A stretch of DNA of 51,938 nucleotides from Pseudomonas sp. GM79 (GCF_000282495.1 NZ_AKJE01000116.1:1-51938), one strand, 5' to 3'; shown: positions 1 through 8,041, numbered from the stretch's first letter. Numbers and translations: made by a program. The notes: generated from the letters alone by a model not told the origin.

Positions 1-215
1 GTTCCTGCGACGAGAAAGAAAAGGATTTCGGCGGCTGCCGCTGTCAGGCATACATGCTCACGGGTGACGCGAGTAACGCCGACCCGGTGTGCAGCAAGTC
101 GGAACATCACGGCGTGATTCTCAAGGCCCGCGAAGAAGCCGAACACGCGACCCAGACCATTGAACAACTGGCCTTTCGCAATGAACGAAACTCACGCCTC
201 ATCGCCAAAAGCTGA
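1..215 (+). CDS. pqqE: PqqE, PQQ biosynthesis radical SAM enzyme (3' end only)
   Basis: This is the C-terminal end of a reading frame that enters the window in frame at base 3 and stops with TGA at 213-215. The 70 visible residues contain the cysteine-rich C-terminal part of the SPASM region (a GGCRCQAY motif followed by a DPVCSKS motif), which in PqqE binds auxiliary iron-sulfur clusters. PqqE links the glutamate and tyrosine side chains of the PqqA peptide in the first step of pyrroloquinoline quinone synthesis. The catalytic radical SAM CX3CX2C motif lies upstream of the window. The 3' end overlaps the next gene by about 35 bases, which suggests co-transcription and translational coupling. 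Identification rests on the tail motif and the neighbouring peptidase. Confidence 0.88.
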   Translation, partial: SCDEKEKDFGGCRCQAYMLTGDASNADPVCSKSEHHGVILKAREEAEHATQTIEQLAFRNERNSRLIAKS

Positions 216-2013
216 ACCCTTGAGCGCCGCCAGGGCTGTCGCGGCGGGCATCGACTTCGCCGAGTTACAGGTGGGGCAACATGGCCTGTTCTGGAACGAA
301 TACCGCCCCGAGGACGCCGCCTGCCGGATCTGGCAGTGGCGCGACGGCCAGGCTCGTTGCCTGACGCCGCCCACCTTCAGTGTGCGCAGCCGGGTGTACG
401 AATATGGCGGCGGCGCGTTTTGTCTGACCGATGACGGGCTGGTTTTCGTCAACGAGGCCGATCAGCAGCTGTATCGGCAATCGCTGACCGGTGAGACACC
501 TGAGGCCCTGACTTCAAATGAATGTCGCTACGGCGATCTGCAATTCGCCGACGGGCAGGTGCTGGCGGTGGAAGAGAACCGTGATCGACATCGCCTGGTG
601 GCGATCGATCTGGTTGACGGCCAACGTCATCTGCTGGCCGAAGGTGCCGATTTCTACTCGGCACCGACCTTGAGTCCTGACGGTCAGCGTCTGGCCTGGA
701 TCGAGTGGAATCGCCCGGATCAACCCTGGACCGTTACCCGCCTGATGGTTGCCGAACGCCAGAGCGATCGCAGTTTTGCGCAACCTCGATGTGTGGCCGG
801 CGATAGTGACCAGGAGTCACTGCAACAACCTCGATTCGATGACAGCGGTCGTCTGTTTTGTCTGACGGATCGCGGCGGTTTCTGGCAGCCGTGGGTGGAG
901 TCGGGCAACGGCCTGAGTCCACTTCCAAGCGCTGCCGCCGACCATGGACCCGCGCCTTGGCAACTGGGTGGTTGCACCTGGTTACCGTTGGGCGAAGACA
1001 CTTATCTGGCGAGTTGGACCGAAGGTGGTTTTGGTCGACTGGGGCTTTGTCATGGCGATGGTTCCTGTGACGATTTCACTGGCGACTACAGCCGCTTCCG
1101 CCATCTCGCACAGGATGAGCAGTTCATCTACTGCATCGCCGCTTCACCGGTCAGTTCATCGGCAATCATTGCCATCGACCGTGAAACACACCATGTCAAC
1201 GTTCTGGCCGGCGGTATTGCACCGCTGCCCGCCGAACAGATCAGCCGCCCGCAAACCCTGCGCTATCCCAGCGGTTCGGGCGAGGCCCACGGTTTCTTCT
1301 ACCCGGCGATGACCGGCGACACGAAACCGCCGTTGGTGGTGTTCATTCACGGCGGCCCGACTTCAGCCTGCTACCCGATGTTCGACCCGCGGATCCAGTA
1401 TTGGGCGCAACGCGGCTTCGCCGTGGCCGACCTCAATTACCGAGGCAGCAGCGGCTATGGCCGGGCTTATCGCCAGGCGTTGCATTTGAGTTGGGGCGAT
1501 GTGGATGTGGAAGATGCCTGTGCAGTGGTGGCCTATCTCGCCGAACGCGGACTGATCGACGGCGACAGGGCGTTTATCCGCGGCGGCAGCGCCGGCGGGT
1601 ACACCACGTTGTGCGCACTGGCCTTTCACAAGGTCTTTCGTGCGGGCGCCAGTCTTTATGGCGTCAGCGATCCTGTTGAGCTAGGCCGTGCTACGCACAA
1701 GTTCGAAGGTGATTATCTGGATTGGTTGATCGGCGACCCTGAACAAGACGCCGAACGCTACGCCGCACGCACGCCATTGCTGCACGCGAATGACATCAGC
1801 GTTCCGGTGATTTTCTTTCAGGGCGAACTGGACGCCGTGGTGGTGCCGCAACAGACCCGCGACATGGTCACTGCGCTACAGGACAACGGCCTTCTGGTCG
1901 AAGCGCATTACTACGCCGACGAGCGCCATGGCTTTCGCAAGGCCGGCAATCAGGCCCATGCGCTGGAGCAGGAGTGGTTGTTTTATCAAAGGGTGATGGA
2001 GTTCGCGGGCTGA
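181..2013 (+). CDS. S9 (prolyl oligopeptidase) family peptidase of the pqq cluster
   Basis: A 610-residue serine peptidase with an N-terminal beta-propeller-like half and a C-terminal alpha/beta hydrolase domain. The nucleophile elbow reads GGSAGGY (codons near base 1580), the oxyanion region contains HGGPTS, and the catalytic histidine is in the DERHGF motif near the C-terminus, so the triad looks intact. I chose ATG at 181. The frame is open to a TTG at 160, but the sequence after 181 fits the family start better. The start overlaps pqqE. P. aeruginosa has a similar S9 peptidase after pqqE (PA1990, sometimes called pqqH). A role in processing PqqA or PQQ-related peptides is inference from position. 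No signal peptide is seen, so it is probably cytoplasmic. Confidence 0.88.
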   Translation: MNETHASSPKAEPLSAARAVAAGIDFAELQVGQHGLFWNEYRPEDAACRIWQWRDGQARCLTPPTFSVRSRVYEYGGGAFCLTDDGLVFVNEADQQLYRQSLTGETPEALTSNECRYGDLQFADGQVLAVEENRDRHRLVAIDLVDGQRHLLAEGADFYSAPTLSPDGQRLAWIEWNRPDQPWTVTRLMVAERQSDRSFAQPRCVAGDSDQESLQQPRFDDSGRLFCLTDRGGFWQPWVESGNGLSPLPSAAADHGPAPWQLGGCTWLPLGEDTYLASWTEGGFGRLGLCHGDGSCDDFTGDYSRFRHLAQDEQFIYCIAASPVSSSAIIAIDRETHHVNVLAGGIAPLPAEQISRPQTLRYPSGSGEAHGFFYPAMTGDTKPPLVVFIHGGPTSACYPMFDPRIQYWAQRGFAVADLNYRGSSGYGRAYRQALHLSWGDVDVEDACAVVAYLAERGLIDGDRAFIRGGSAGGYTTLCALAFHKVFRAGASLYGVSDPVELGRATHKFEGDYLDWLIGDPEQDAERYAARTPLLHANDISVPVIFFQGELDAVVVPQQTRDMVTALQDNGLLVEAHYYADERHGFRKAGNQAHALEQEWLFYQRVMEFAG

Positions 2014-2050
2014 AGTCTTCGCTCAGTGCAGGTATTTGCGGTGCCCCCCA

Positions 2051-2143
2051 TTCGCGAGCAAGCCCGCTCCCACACTGGACCTTCTGTGAACACATTATGT
2101 GTGAACACCAGAGATCAAATGTGGGAGCGGGCTTGCTCGCGAA
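2051..2143. repeat. REPIN, outward class (two inverted REP units)
   Basis: A REP unit reading TTCGCGAGCAAGCCCGCTCC (2051-2074) is followed 45 bases later by its inverted copy (2120-2143). The spacer holds a smaller inverted repeat (TGAACACATTATGTGTGAAC-like). It lies downstream of the peptidase, where it could act as a transcript-end hairpin. Such elements are mobilised by RAYT transposases in Pseudomonas; no RAYT gene is in the window. Confidence 0.9.
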
Positions 2144-2168
2144 TGCGATCTAATCGGCGCGGCCAAAC

Positions 2169-2327
2169 TCAGCGCTTGGCGATGATATACACCGCATGCA
2201 CGATCCCCGGAATGTAACCGCACAACGTCAGCAGAATGTTCAGCCAGAATGCCCCGGCGAAACCGACTTGCAGAAACACACCCAGTGGCGGCAACAGAAT
2301 GGCGATGATGATGCGAATAAAATCCAT
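2169..2327 (-). CDS. Pmp3/YqaE (UPF0057) small membrane protein
   Basis: A 52-residue protein with two hydrophobic helices. It starts MDFIRIIIAILLPPLGVFLQ, continues with a conserved FWLNILLTLCGYIPGIVHA stretch and ends YIIAKR. This is the standard length and motif pattern of the Pmp3/YqaE family, whose yeast and plant members affect membrane potential and salt tolerance; the bacterial role is poorly defined. AGGAG lies 6-7 bases before the ATG (positions 2334-2338), which fixes the start. The gene stands alone between the peptidase REPIN and the small RNA locus. The identification is firm and the function is not. Confidence 0.9.
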   Translation of the reverse strand: MDFIRIIIAILLPPLGVFLQVGFAGAFWLNILLTLCGYIPGIVHAVYIIAKR

Positions 2328-2522
2328 GGGGAAGCTCCTGATTGATGTTGGCTCTATGGGCCATACAGTTTATCGACACTGCGGTGTTCTTCAGGGTTCA
2401 GTGTGGATTCGGATTACAGCCCTTAGTGCGGACTTTGCAGGAGGAAATAGAAGTCTGGAGGAATACCCGGGCAGGCCGGGGATACTGGACGGGGTGAGCT
2501 GAGCACTTTTTTCCAGGCAAAA
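2328..2522. other. Intergenic, purine-rich, no gene recognised
   Basis: About 195 bases between the Pmp3-type gene and the small RNA terminator. The plus strand from about 2428 to 2495 is unusually rich in GGA triplets. Short open frames here have no ribosome binding site or recognisable product. It should hold the promoter of the Pmp3-type gene. Confidence 0.4.
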
Positions 2523-2641
2523 GAAAACCCCGCCGAAGCGGGGCTTTGCAGACTGTTTCCCTGACATCCATTTCACTCCGCCGTCCTGGCAGAATCCTAC
2601 GTGTCCGTGTTGTTGCTTTGCGCTTCCTGCGCGACGTCCAT
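2523..2641 (-). ncRNA. rsmX: RsmX-type Gac/Rsm regulatory small RNA
   Basis: Not protein coding. On the minus strand a likely RNA of about 119 nt runs from A2641 to the T-run of a strong Rho-independent terminator (GCCCCGC-TTCG-GCGGGG then TTTTCTTTT, 2519-2549). It contains eight GGA triplets, several in hairpin loops: GCGC-AGGAA-GCGC (2620-2632) and a TCTGCC-AGGAC-GGCGGA stem-loop (about 2576-2592). AnGGA in hexaloops is the binding signature of RsmA/RsmE (CsrA family). Such RNAs sequester these translational repressors and so turn on secondary metabolism and exoproducts. The size matches my recollection of P. fluorescens RsmX (119 nt). A neighbourhood of acyl-CoA dehydrogenases, rather than dnr or rpoS, argues for RsmX over RsmY or RsmZ. 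Confidence 0.87.
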
Positions 2642-2648
2642 GTGAAGT

Positions 2649-2716
2649 AGATTAGCTCTGGATCCAATCTTCGCCTATGGGAAAACAGCAGCACGTTATG
2701 TAAGAGAATGCTTACA
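2649..2716 (-). promoter_or_regulatory. GacA box and -10 element of the rsmX-like RNA
   Basis: The minus strand carries TGTAAG-N6-CTTACA at 2716-2699, an exact match to the GacA upstream activating sequence of rsm small RNA genes. It lies inside a longer perfect 12-bp inverted repeat (arms 2693-2704 and 2711-2722). About 44 bp downstream is a TAATCT -10 candidate (2654-2649), then 7 bases to the proposed start A2641. The box begins only about 8-14 bp beyond the stop codon of the upstream acyl-CoA dehydrogenase. Confidence 0.9.
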
Positions 2717-2729
2717 TAACGTTAAAGGG

Positions 2730-4508
2730 TCAGAATTGTCCTGCGTCCAGCAGAAACAGCGATTCGCTGCCCGCCTTTACCGACGCGCTCAACGAGTGAA
2801 TACGCGGCAGCAGACGTGCGAAATAGAACCGCGCCGTACCGAGTTTGCTCGCGTAGAAATCGTCCTGCGCTTCCTTACCGAAAGCTGCCTTGGCCATCAG
2901 TGCCCACATGTAGGCGTAGGCCATGTAGCCGAATGCCTGCAGATACTCGACGGACGCCGCGCCGATCTCGTTCGGGTTGTTTTTCGCCCGGTCCAGCAAC
3001 CACGCGGTCAGTTCGTCGAGGGTGTCCACTGCATCATTCAGCGGCTGGGTGAACTCCGCCAGGTCAGCATTGGCTGTCGCGGTGAAATGACGAATCTCGT
3101 CGGCGAACAGTGTGTAGAACGCCCCACCGCTGCCAACGATCTTGCGTCCTACAAGGTCCAGCGCCTGAATGCCGTTGGTGCCTTCGTAGATCTGAGTGAT
3201 GCGTACATCACGAACCAGTTGCTCCTGGCCCCACTCACGAATGTAGCCGTGACCGCCAAAAACCTGCTGGCCGTGAACCGTGGTTTCCAGACCCAGGTCG
3301 GTCAGGAATGCCTTGGCCACCGGCGTCAGCAATGCAACCAGGTCTTCTGCGCGCTTGCGGGTGGTGGCGTCTTCACTGAACTTGGCGGTGTCCAGCTGCA
3401 TCGCCACGTAAGTGGAGAAGGCACGGCCGCCTTCGTTCGAGGCTTTCATGGTCAGCAGCATGCGACGCACGTCCGGGTGGACGATGATCGGGTCAGCGAC
3501 CTTGTCTTTGTTTTGCGCGCCGGTCGGCGAGCGGCTTTGCAGACGGTCGCGAGCATACTCGATAGCGTTCTGGTACGAACGCTCGCCAGTGGCCAGGCCC
3601 TGGATGCCGACGCCCAGACGCTCGTAGTTCATCATGGTGAACATCGCCGCCAGGCCTTTGTTCGGCTCGCCGACCAGGTAACCCACGGCTTCGTCGAAGT
3701 TCATCACGCAGGTCGCGGACGCCTGGATGCCCATCTTGTGTTCGATCGAACCACAATTCGCCGGGTTGCGCGCGCCCAGGCTGCCATCGGCATTGACCAT
3801 GAACTTCGGCACCAGGAACAGCGAAATGCCTTTCGGCCCCGCCGGTGCGTCCGGCAGTTTGGCCAGTACCAGATGGATGATGTTCTCGGTCAGGTCGTGT
3901 TCGCCGCCGGTGATGAAGATTTTGGTGCCGCTGACTTTGTAGGAACCGTCGGCCTGAGGCTCGGCCTTGGTACGGATGATACCCAGGTCAGTACCGGCGT
4001 GCGGCTCGGTCAGGCACATGGAACCGGCCCATACACCGGCGTACATGTTCGGCAGGTACGCCGCTTTCAGCTCTTCGCTGGCGTGGGCGTTGATCGACAG
4101 GCAAGCGCCGGCGGTCAGCATCGGGTACAGACCGAACGACAGGCTCGCAGAGTTGACCATTTCTTCAACCTGCGCCGAAACCGCCTTGGGCATGCCCATG
4201 CCGCCGTAGGTCGGATCACCACCGACACCAACCCAACCGCCTTCAGCGTAAGTCTGATAAGCCTGTGGAAAACCGGCCGGGGTGGTGACGGCACCGTCCG
4301 CCCAATGGCAACCTTCTTCGTCAGCCGCACGGCTCAGGGGCGCGATGCTTTTGCTGGTGACCTTGCCGGCTTCTTCGAGAATGGCTTCGACCGTTTCCGC
4401 ATCGACGGTCTCGGCCAGCGCAGGCAGTTCGGCCCAGAGTTTGGCGACCTCGAAAACTTCATTGAGGACGAAGCGCATATCGCGCAGGGGCGCTTTGTAG
4501 TCAGCCAT
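2730..4508 (-). CDS. Acyl-CoA dehydrogenase (FadE-type, PA0508-like)
   Basis: A 592-residue FAD enzyme for the first oxidation of fatty acyl-CoA beta-oxidation. It starts MADYKAPLRDMRF, the signature N-terminus of the roughly 600-residue Pseudomonas family with an extra C-terminal domain. Visible features are the acyl/FAD region CLTEPHAGTDLG (165-176), the KIFITGGEHD loop (196-205) and the catalytic base Glu442 in IYEGTNGIQALDL. It is the most divergent of three paralogues here and corresponds to P. aeruginosa PA0508. Electrons should pass to ETF. It is separated from the next paralogue by a REP pair, so it probably has its own promoter. Chain-length preference cannot be read from the sequence. 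Confidence 0.93.
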   Translation of the reverse strand: MADYKAPLRDMRFVLNEVFEVAKLWAELPALAETVDAETVEAILEEAGKVTSKSIAPLSRAADEEGCHWADGAVTTPAGFPQAYQTYAEGGWVGVGGDPTYGGMGMPKAVSAQVEEMVNSASLSFGLYPMLTAGACLSINAHASEELKAAYLPNMYAGVWAGSMCLTEPHAGTDLGIIRTKAEPQADGSYKVSGTKIFITGGEHDLTENIIHLVLAKLPDAPAGPKGISLFLVPKFMVNADGSLGARNPANCGSIEHKMGIQASATCVMNFDEAVGYLVGEPNKGLAAMFTMMNYERLGVGIQGLATGERSYQNAIEYARDRLQSRSPTGAQNKDKVADPIIVHPDVRRMLLTMKASNEGGRAFSTYVAMQLDTAKFSEDATTRKRAEDLVALLTPVAKAFLTDLGLETTVHGQQVFGGHGYIREWGQEQLVRDVRITQIYEGTNGIQALDLVGRKIVGSGGAFYTLFADEIRHFTATANADLAEFTQPLNDAVDTLDELTAWLLDRAKNNPNEIGAASVEYLQAFGYMAYAYMWALMAKAAFGKEAQDDFYASKLGTARFYFARLLPRIHSLSASVKAGSESLFLLDAGQF

Positions 4509-4606
4509 GGCAAACCTCGCAAGATCTAAACAGGTGGTTCGTAGAATAGTGATTTCGTTGTGTCCGAGTGTACCTCAACAACTTTTACGACACATAGGGT
4601 CGACTA

Positions 4607-4632
4607 GTGACTGTTTTGTTATTTTTAGTCAC
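4607..4632. promoter_or_regulatory. Inverted repeat upstream of the acyl-CoA dehydrogenase
   Basis: GTGACT (4607-4612) and AGTCAC (4627-4632) form a spaced palindrome with an AT-rich 14-base centre, about 100 bp upstream of the gene starting at 4508. It may be an operator. It does not fit the PsrA consensus and no regulator is assigned. Confidence 0.3.
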
Positions 4633-4672
4633 CAGCATTTCAGCTGAGATCGTTCTCGCCTGTCAGAACACA

Positions 4673-4760
4673 TTCGCGGGCAAGCCTCGCTCCTACAGGT
4701 CGTGTCGCACGCATTTCACATGGACGACATAAAACCGTAGGAGCGAGGCTTGCCCGCGAA
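4673..4760. repeat. REP pair, variant sequence
   Basis: TTCGCGGGCAAGCCTCGCTC begins at 4673 and its inverted copy ends at 4760. The core differs from most elements here (GCCTCGCTCCTAC instead of GCCCGCTCCCAC), so it belongs to a different subfamily. It lies between two acyl-CoA dehydrogenase genes. Confidence 0.85.
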
Positions 4761-4778
4761 GCTTTTCAAGCCTGATCG

Positions 4779-6575
4779 TCAGAGCGCAAACAACTCCGCC
4801 GGCAGCTTCATCAGGCAATCACTGCCCGCCTCGATGGCTGCCCGATGTGCGGCGGTACGTGGCAGCAAACGCTTGAAGTAAAACTCGCTGGTCGCCAGTT
4901 TGCCTTTGCAGTAATCGGCATCGCCGCCGCTCGCATCCAACTGCGCCTGAGCCACCAACGCCATGCGTAGCCACAGGTAGCCGAGGATGATGTAGCCGCT
5001 GTACATCAGGTAATCCACCGAGGCAGCGCCGACTTCATCCGGATTTTTCATCGCCGCCATGCCGACCTTGGTGGTCAACTCGCCCCACTGCTGATTCAGA
5101 CCATTGAGCTGCGCCACATAGCTGCCGAGTTGCGGATGCTCAGCGTTTGCTGCACAGAACTTGTGGACGATTTTAGTGAAGCCGCGCAGCAGTTTTCCCT
5201 GACTGCCAAGGACTTTGCGCCCAAGCAAGTCCAGCGCCTGAATGCCGTTGGTGCCTTCGTAGATCGGCGCGATCCGGCAGTCGCGAACCAGCTGCTCCAT
5301 GCCCCACTCACGAATGAAACCGTGGCCGCCAAACACCTGCATGCCGAGGTTGGTCACCTCCAGCCCGGTGTCGGTCATGAAGGCTTTGCAGATCGGCGTC
5401 AGGAATGCCAACAGGTCTTCGGCGTCCTGACGCGCCGTTTCATCCGGGCTCAGATGTGCAGTATCCAACAACTGTGCGGTGAAGTAAGTCAGCGCCCGGT
5501 TGCCTTCATTGAAGGCCTTCATGGTCAGCAACATCCTGCGCACATCGGGATGAACGATGATCGGGTCGGCGACTTTTTCCGGTGCTTTCGGGCCGGTCAG
5601 CGAGCGCATTTGCAGGCGGTCGTTGGCGTATTTGATCGCGCCCTGGAAGCTCGCCTCACCCAGACACAGACCTTGCATGCCGGTGCCGAGCCGCGCGTGG
5701 TTCATCATGGTGAACATGCAGTTCAGGCCCTTGTTCGGCTCACCGATCAAGAATCCCTTCGCGTCGTCGAAATTCAGCACACAGGTGGCCGAGGCCTTGA
5801 TGCCCATTTTGTGTTCGATCGAGCCGCAGGAAACACCATTGCGCTCACCCGCCTCGCCCTCGGCATCGGGTAGGTATTTAGGAACGATAAACAGCGAAAT
5901 GCCCTTGGTACCGGCAGGAGCGTCCGGCAGTTTGGCCAGCACCAGGTGAATGATGTTGTCACTCATGTCGTGCTCGCCAGCGGAAATGAAAATCTTGCTG
6001 CCGGAGATCGCGTAACTGCCATCGGCCTGAGGCACGGCGCGGGTCTTGATGATGCCCAGATCGGTGCCGCAATGGGCTTCGGTCAGGCACATGGTGCCGG
6101 TCCATTGGCCTGCGGTGAGCTTGCTCAGATAGGTTTGTTTCTGTTCTTCGGTGCCATGGGCGTGAATCGCCGACATCGCACCGTGAGTCAGGCCGGGGTA
6201 CATGCCCCAGGAGGTATTGCTGGAACCGACCATTTCACTGATGACCAGCCCCAAAGAACTGGGTAAACCCTGGCCGCCGTAAGCCGGATCCGCCGCCAGA
6301 CCATGCCAGCCGCCTTCCACGTACTGCGCGAAAGCCTGCTTGAAACCTGTAGGCGTTGTGACCACGCCGTTGTCGAAATGGCAGCCTTCCTCGTCGCCGC
6401 TTCGGTTCAGCGGTGCGAGAACGTTCTCACAGAATTTCGCGCTTTCTTCAAGGATCGCATTGATCATGTCCGGGCTGGCATCGGTGGCGCCCAGCGCGGC
6501 GTAGTTGCTGTGAAAATCGAAGACGTGGTCGATCAGAAAGCGCATATCGCGCAGGGGAGCTTTGTACTCGGGCAT
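4779..6575 (-). CDS. Acyl-CoA dehydrogenase (FadE-type, PA0507-like)
   Basis: A 598-residue paralogue of the flanking enzymes, starting MPEYKAPLRDMRF. I chose ATG 6575 because GGAG lies about 8 bases upstream; the frame is open further upstream and an ATG two codons earlier is too close to that ribosome site. Conserved elements are CLTEAHCGTDLG (163-174), SKIFISAGEHD (193-203) and the catalytic Glu440 in IYEGTNGIQALDL. It is closer to the 8184-9989 enzyme than to the 2730-4508 one, sharing the RSLTGPKAPEK and MKAFNEGNR stretches. It lies 90 bases downstream of the diguanylate cyclase gene on the same strand and could be co-transcribed with it. It acts in fatty acid beta-oxidation; the substrate range is unknown. 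Confidence 0.92.
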   Translation of the reverse strand: MPEYKAPLRDMRFLIDHVFDFHSNYAALGATDASPDMINAILEESAKFCENVLAPLNRSGDEEGCHFDNGVVTTPTGFKQAFAQYVEGGWHGLAADPAYGGQGLPSSLGLVISEMVGSSNTSWGMYPGLTHGAMSAIHAHGTEEQKQTYLSKLTAGQWTGTMCLTEAHCGTDLGIIKTRAVPQADGSYAISGSKIFISAGEHDMSDNIIHLVLAKLPDAPAGTKGISLFIVPKYLPDAEGEAGERNGVSCGSIEHKMGIKASATCVLNFDDAKGFLIGEPNKGLNCMFTMMNHARLGTGMQGLCLGEASFQGAIKYANDRLQMRSLTGPKAPEKVADPIIVHPDVRRMLLTMKAFNEGNRALTYFTAQLLDTAHLSPDETARQDAEDLLAFLTPICKAFMTDTGLEVTNLGMQVFGGHGFIREWGMEQLVRDCRIAPIYEGTNGIQALDLLGRKVLGSQGKLLRGFTKIVHKFCAANAEHPQLGSYVAQLNGLNQQWGELTTKVGMAAMKNPDEVGAASVDYLMYSGYIILGYLWLRMALVAQAQLDASGGDADYCKGKLATSEFYFKRLLPRTAAHRAAIEAGSDCLMKLPAELFAL

Positions 6576-6665
6576 GGTCATTTCTCCGGCAGCAGATTGC
6601 TCAAACCTACTGCCGCGCACCACGCCTCACAATCACAGTCCAGACGCTGAATGCGCCATCATCAC

Positions 6666-7955
6666 TCAACCCGCAGCGGCGTCCATGCGCACCGCGCCAC
6701 GGCGGTTCTGACCGAAAGCCATCACACAGTTTCGCCCCGCGCCTTTGGCGCTGTAGAGCGCCTGGTCAGCGGATTTGAGCACTTCTTCCGGCGTGCGCTG
6801 CTCCAACCGCTCGGCGACACCAATGCTGACGGTGACCGATACACTCGAGGCGCCTGAACCGGCGCGGCGCTGGCGGCCCTGCTGGTCATCCTGGGGACGG
6901 TTGTCCTGATTGCGCAGCTGGATGTTGTAGGTGGCGATGGATTCGCGGATGACTTCCAGGTGCGGCATGCACTCTTCGAGGGTTTTGCCTGCGAACACCA
7001 GAGCAAATTCTTCACCGCCGTAGCGATATGCCCTACCGCCCCCGCTGATTTTCGACAGCTTGCTGGCGACCAGGCGCAACACTTGGTCGCCGACATCGTG
7101 ACCGTGGGTGTCGTTAAATTTCTTGAAGTGGTCGACGTCGCCCATGGCCAGCACGTAATTGCGCCCCAGCCGTTGCATGCGTTCGTTCAGGGCGCGGCGA
7201 CCCGGCAGGCCGGTGAGCTCATCGCGGAACGCCATCTGATAGGCTTCATGGGCAACTGCAGCGGCAATCATCAACATCACCTGGCTGCACATGATGTTCA
7301 GGGTAAACGGCAGGATGAAGGTCTTCGGCAACATCCAGAACAACCCCAACAGACCCACCAATTGCGCAGCATGCAAGGGCCTTGGGTTGCGCCAGTATTG
7401 CCAGGCCAGTAACAGGAACGAGGCGATGAATACCGGGTAGGACAACTGGATCAGGCTCATCCAGGCGCCATGCAGGGCTGGCCAGCGGATCTCCGAGAGC
7501 CACATCAACAACGCCTGGGGGTAACTCTGTTCCAGCCCCAGCGCCACGCTGCCGAACGCCAGCAACACAGCGAAACGCGCCACCATGTCCTGAAACAGAT
7601 GGGTGCGTTCCTGCCAGGCGGCGAACAAGCCGAAGAGTAATGGCAGCAACAGACAGCACAGATGGAAGACCACGGCGGCATCGTCGCGGACTTTACCGTT
7701 GTCGCGGTAGTAGTCGGTCTGGGTGTCGAGCAGGAAGTAGGCGATGTACACCGTGACCATCAGAAACAGTTCACGCTGACGTCGGTAAACCGCGCAATAC
7801 GCCCCGCCGAGCAACAGCACCAATGTAGGCAGCACGTTAAACAGCGAAGTGAAGAAGACGTTGAGATCCTTGACGTAGGCAGCCGCAAGCCCCGCAAGCA
7901 ACAACAGCAGTGATGGCAAAAAATGACTGAAACGTAAAGCAGAAGAACGCGGCAA
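6666..7955 (-). CDS. Membrane-anchored diguanylate cyclase (GGDEF domain)
   Basis: About 429 residues. The N-terminal 240 residues form about seven or eight hydrophobic segments, an integral membrane sensor region of unrecognised type. The C-terminal GGDEF domain has GDVDHFKKFND (272-282) for metal and GTP binding and an active-site GGEEF at 313-317, so c-di-GMP synthesis is likely. I see no RxxD inhibitory site before the active loop, which suggests no classical product inhibition. A polar low-complexity segment (about 349-371, with RPQDDQQGRQRR) interrupts the domain before the SVSIGVA strand. I chose a TTG start at 7955 because TCGGAG precedes it by about 8 bases; an ATG at 8039 would lie in a palindromic regulatory site. 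It sits between two acyl-CoA dehydrogenase genes. Confidence 0.85.
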   Translation of the reverse strand: MPRSSALRFSHFLPSLLLLLAGLAAAYVKDLNVFFTSLFNVLPTLVLLLGGAYCAVYRRQRELFLMVTVYIAYFLLDTQTDYYRDNGKVRDDAAVVFHLCCLLLPLLFGLFAAWQERTHLFQDMVARFAVLLAFGSVALGLEQSYPQALLMWLSEIRWPALHGAWMSLIQLSYPVFIASFLLLAWQYWRNPRPLHAAQLVGLLGLFWMLPKTFILPFTLNIMCSQVMLMIAAAVAHEAYQMAFRDELTGLPGRRALNERMQRLGRNYVLAMGDVDHFKKFNDTHGHDVGDQVLRLVASKLSKISGGGRAYRYGGEEFALVFAGKTLEECMPHLEVIRESIATYNIQLRNQDNRPQDDQQGRQRRAGSGASSVSVTVSIGVAERLEQRTPEEVLKSADQALYSAKGAGRNCVMAFGQNRRGAVRMDAAAG

Positions 7956-8023
7956 GGGTAAAACTCCGACCCGGCAAACAAAGATGGCGTTGTGCCTGCA
8001 ACTTGAGCAGCTAAGCACATGCA

Positions 8024-8041
8024 ATGTGACATATGTCACAT
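8024..8041. promoter_or_regulatory. CRP/Vfr-type palindrome upstream of the diguanylate cyclase
   Basis: A perfect 18-bp palindrome containing TGTGA-CATATG-TCACA, an exact match to the symmetric CRP half-sites (TGTGA-N6-TCACA). It lies about 70-85 bp upstream of the proposed TTG start at 7955. In Pseudomonas such sites are bound by Vfr or Crp with cAMP. The match is seen directly; binding is inferred. Confidence 0.65.

Noticed and set aside
2693..2722. The 12-bp inverted repeat read as a terminator of the acyl-CoA dehydrogenase gene
   Set aside because: It is not GC-rich and has no T-run on the minus strand, while it contains the exact GacA box with a promoter-like element at the right distance.
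7955..8039. An ATG start at 8039 for the diguanylate cyclase
   Set aside because: It falls inside the CRP-type palindrome, adds a non-membrane cysteine-rich extension and lacks a ribosome site. TTG 7955 has TCGGAG at good spacing.
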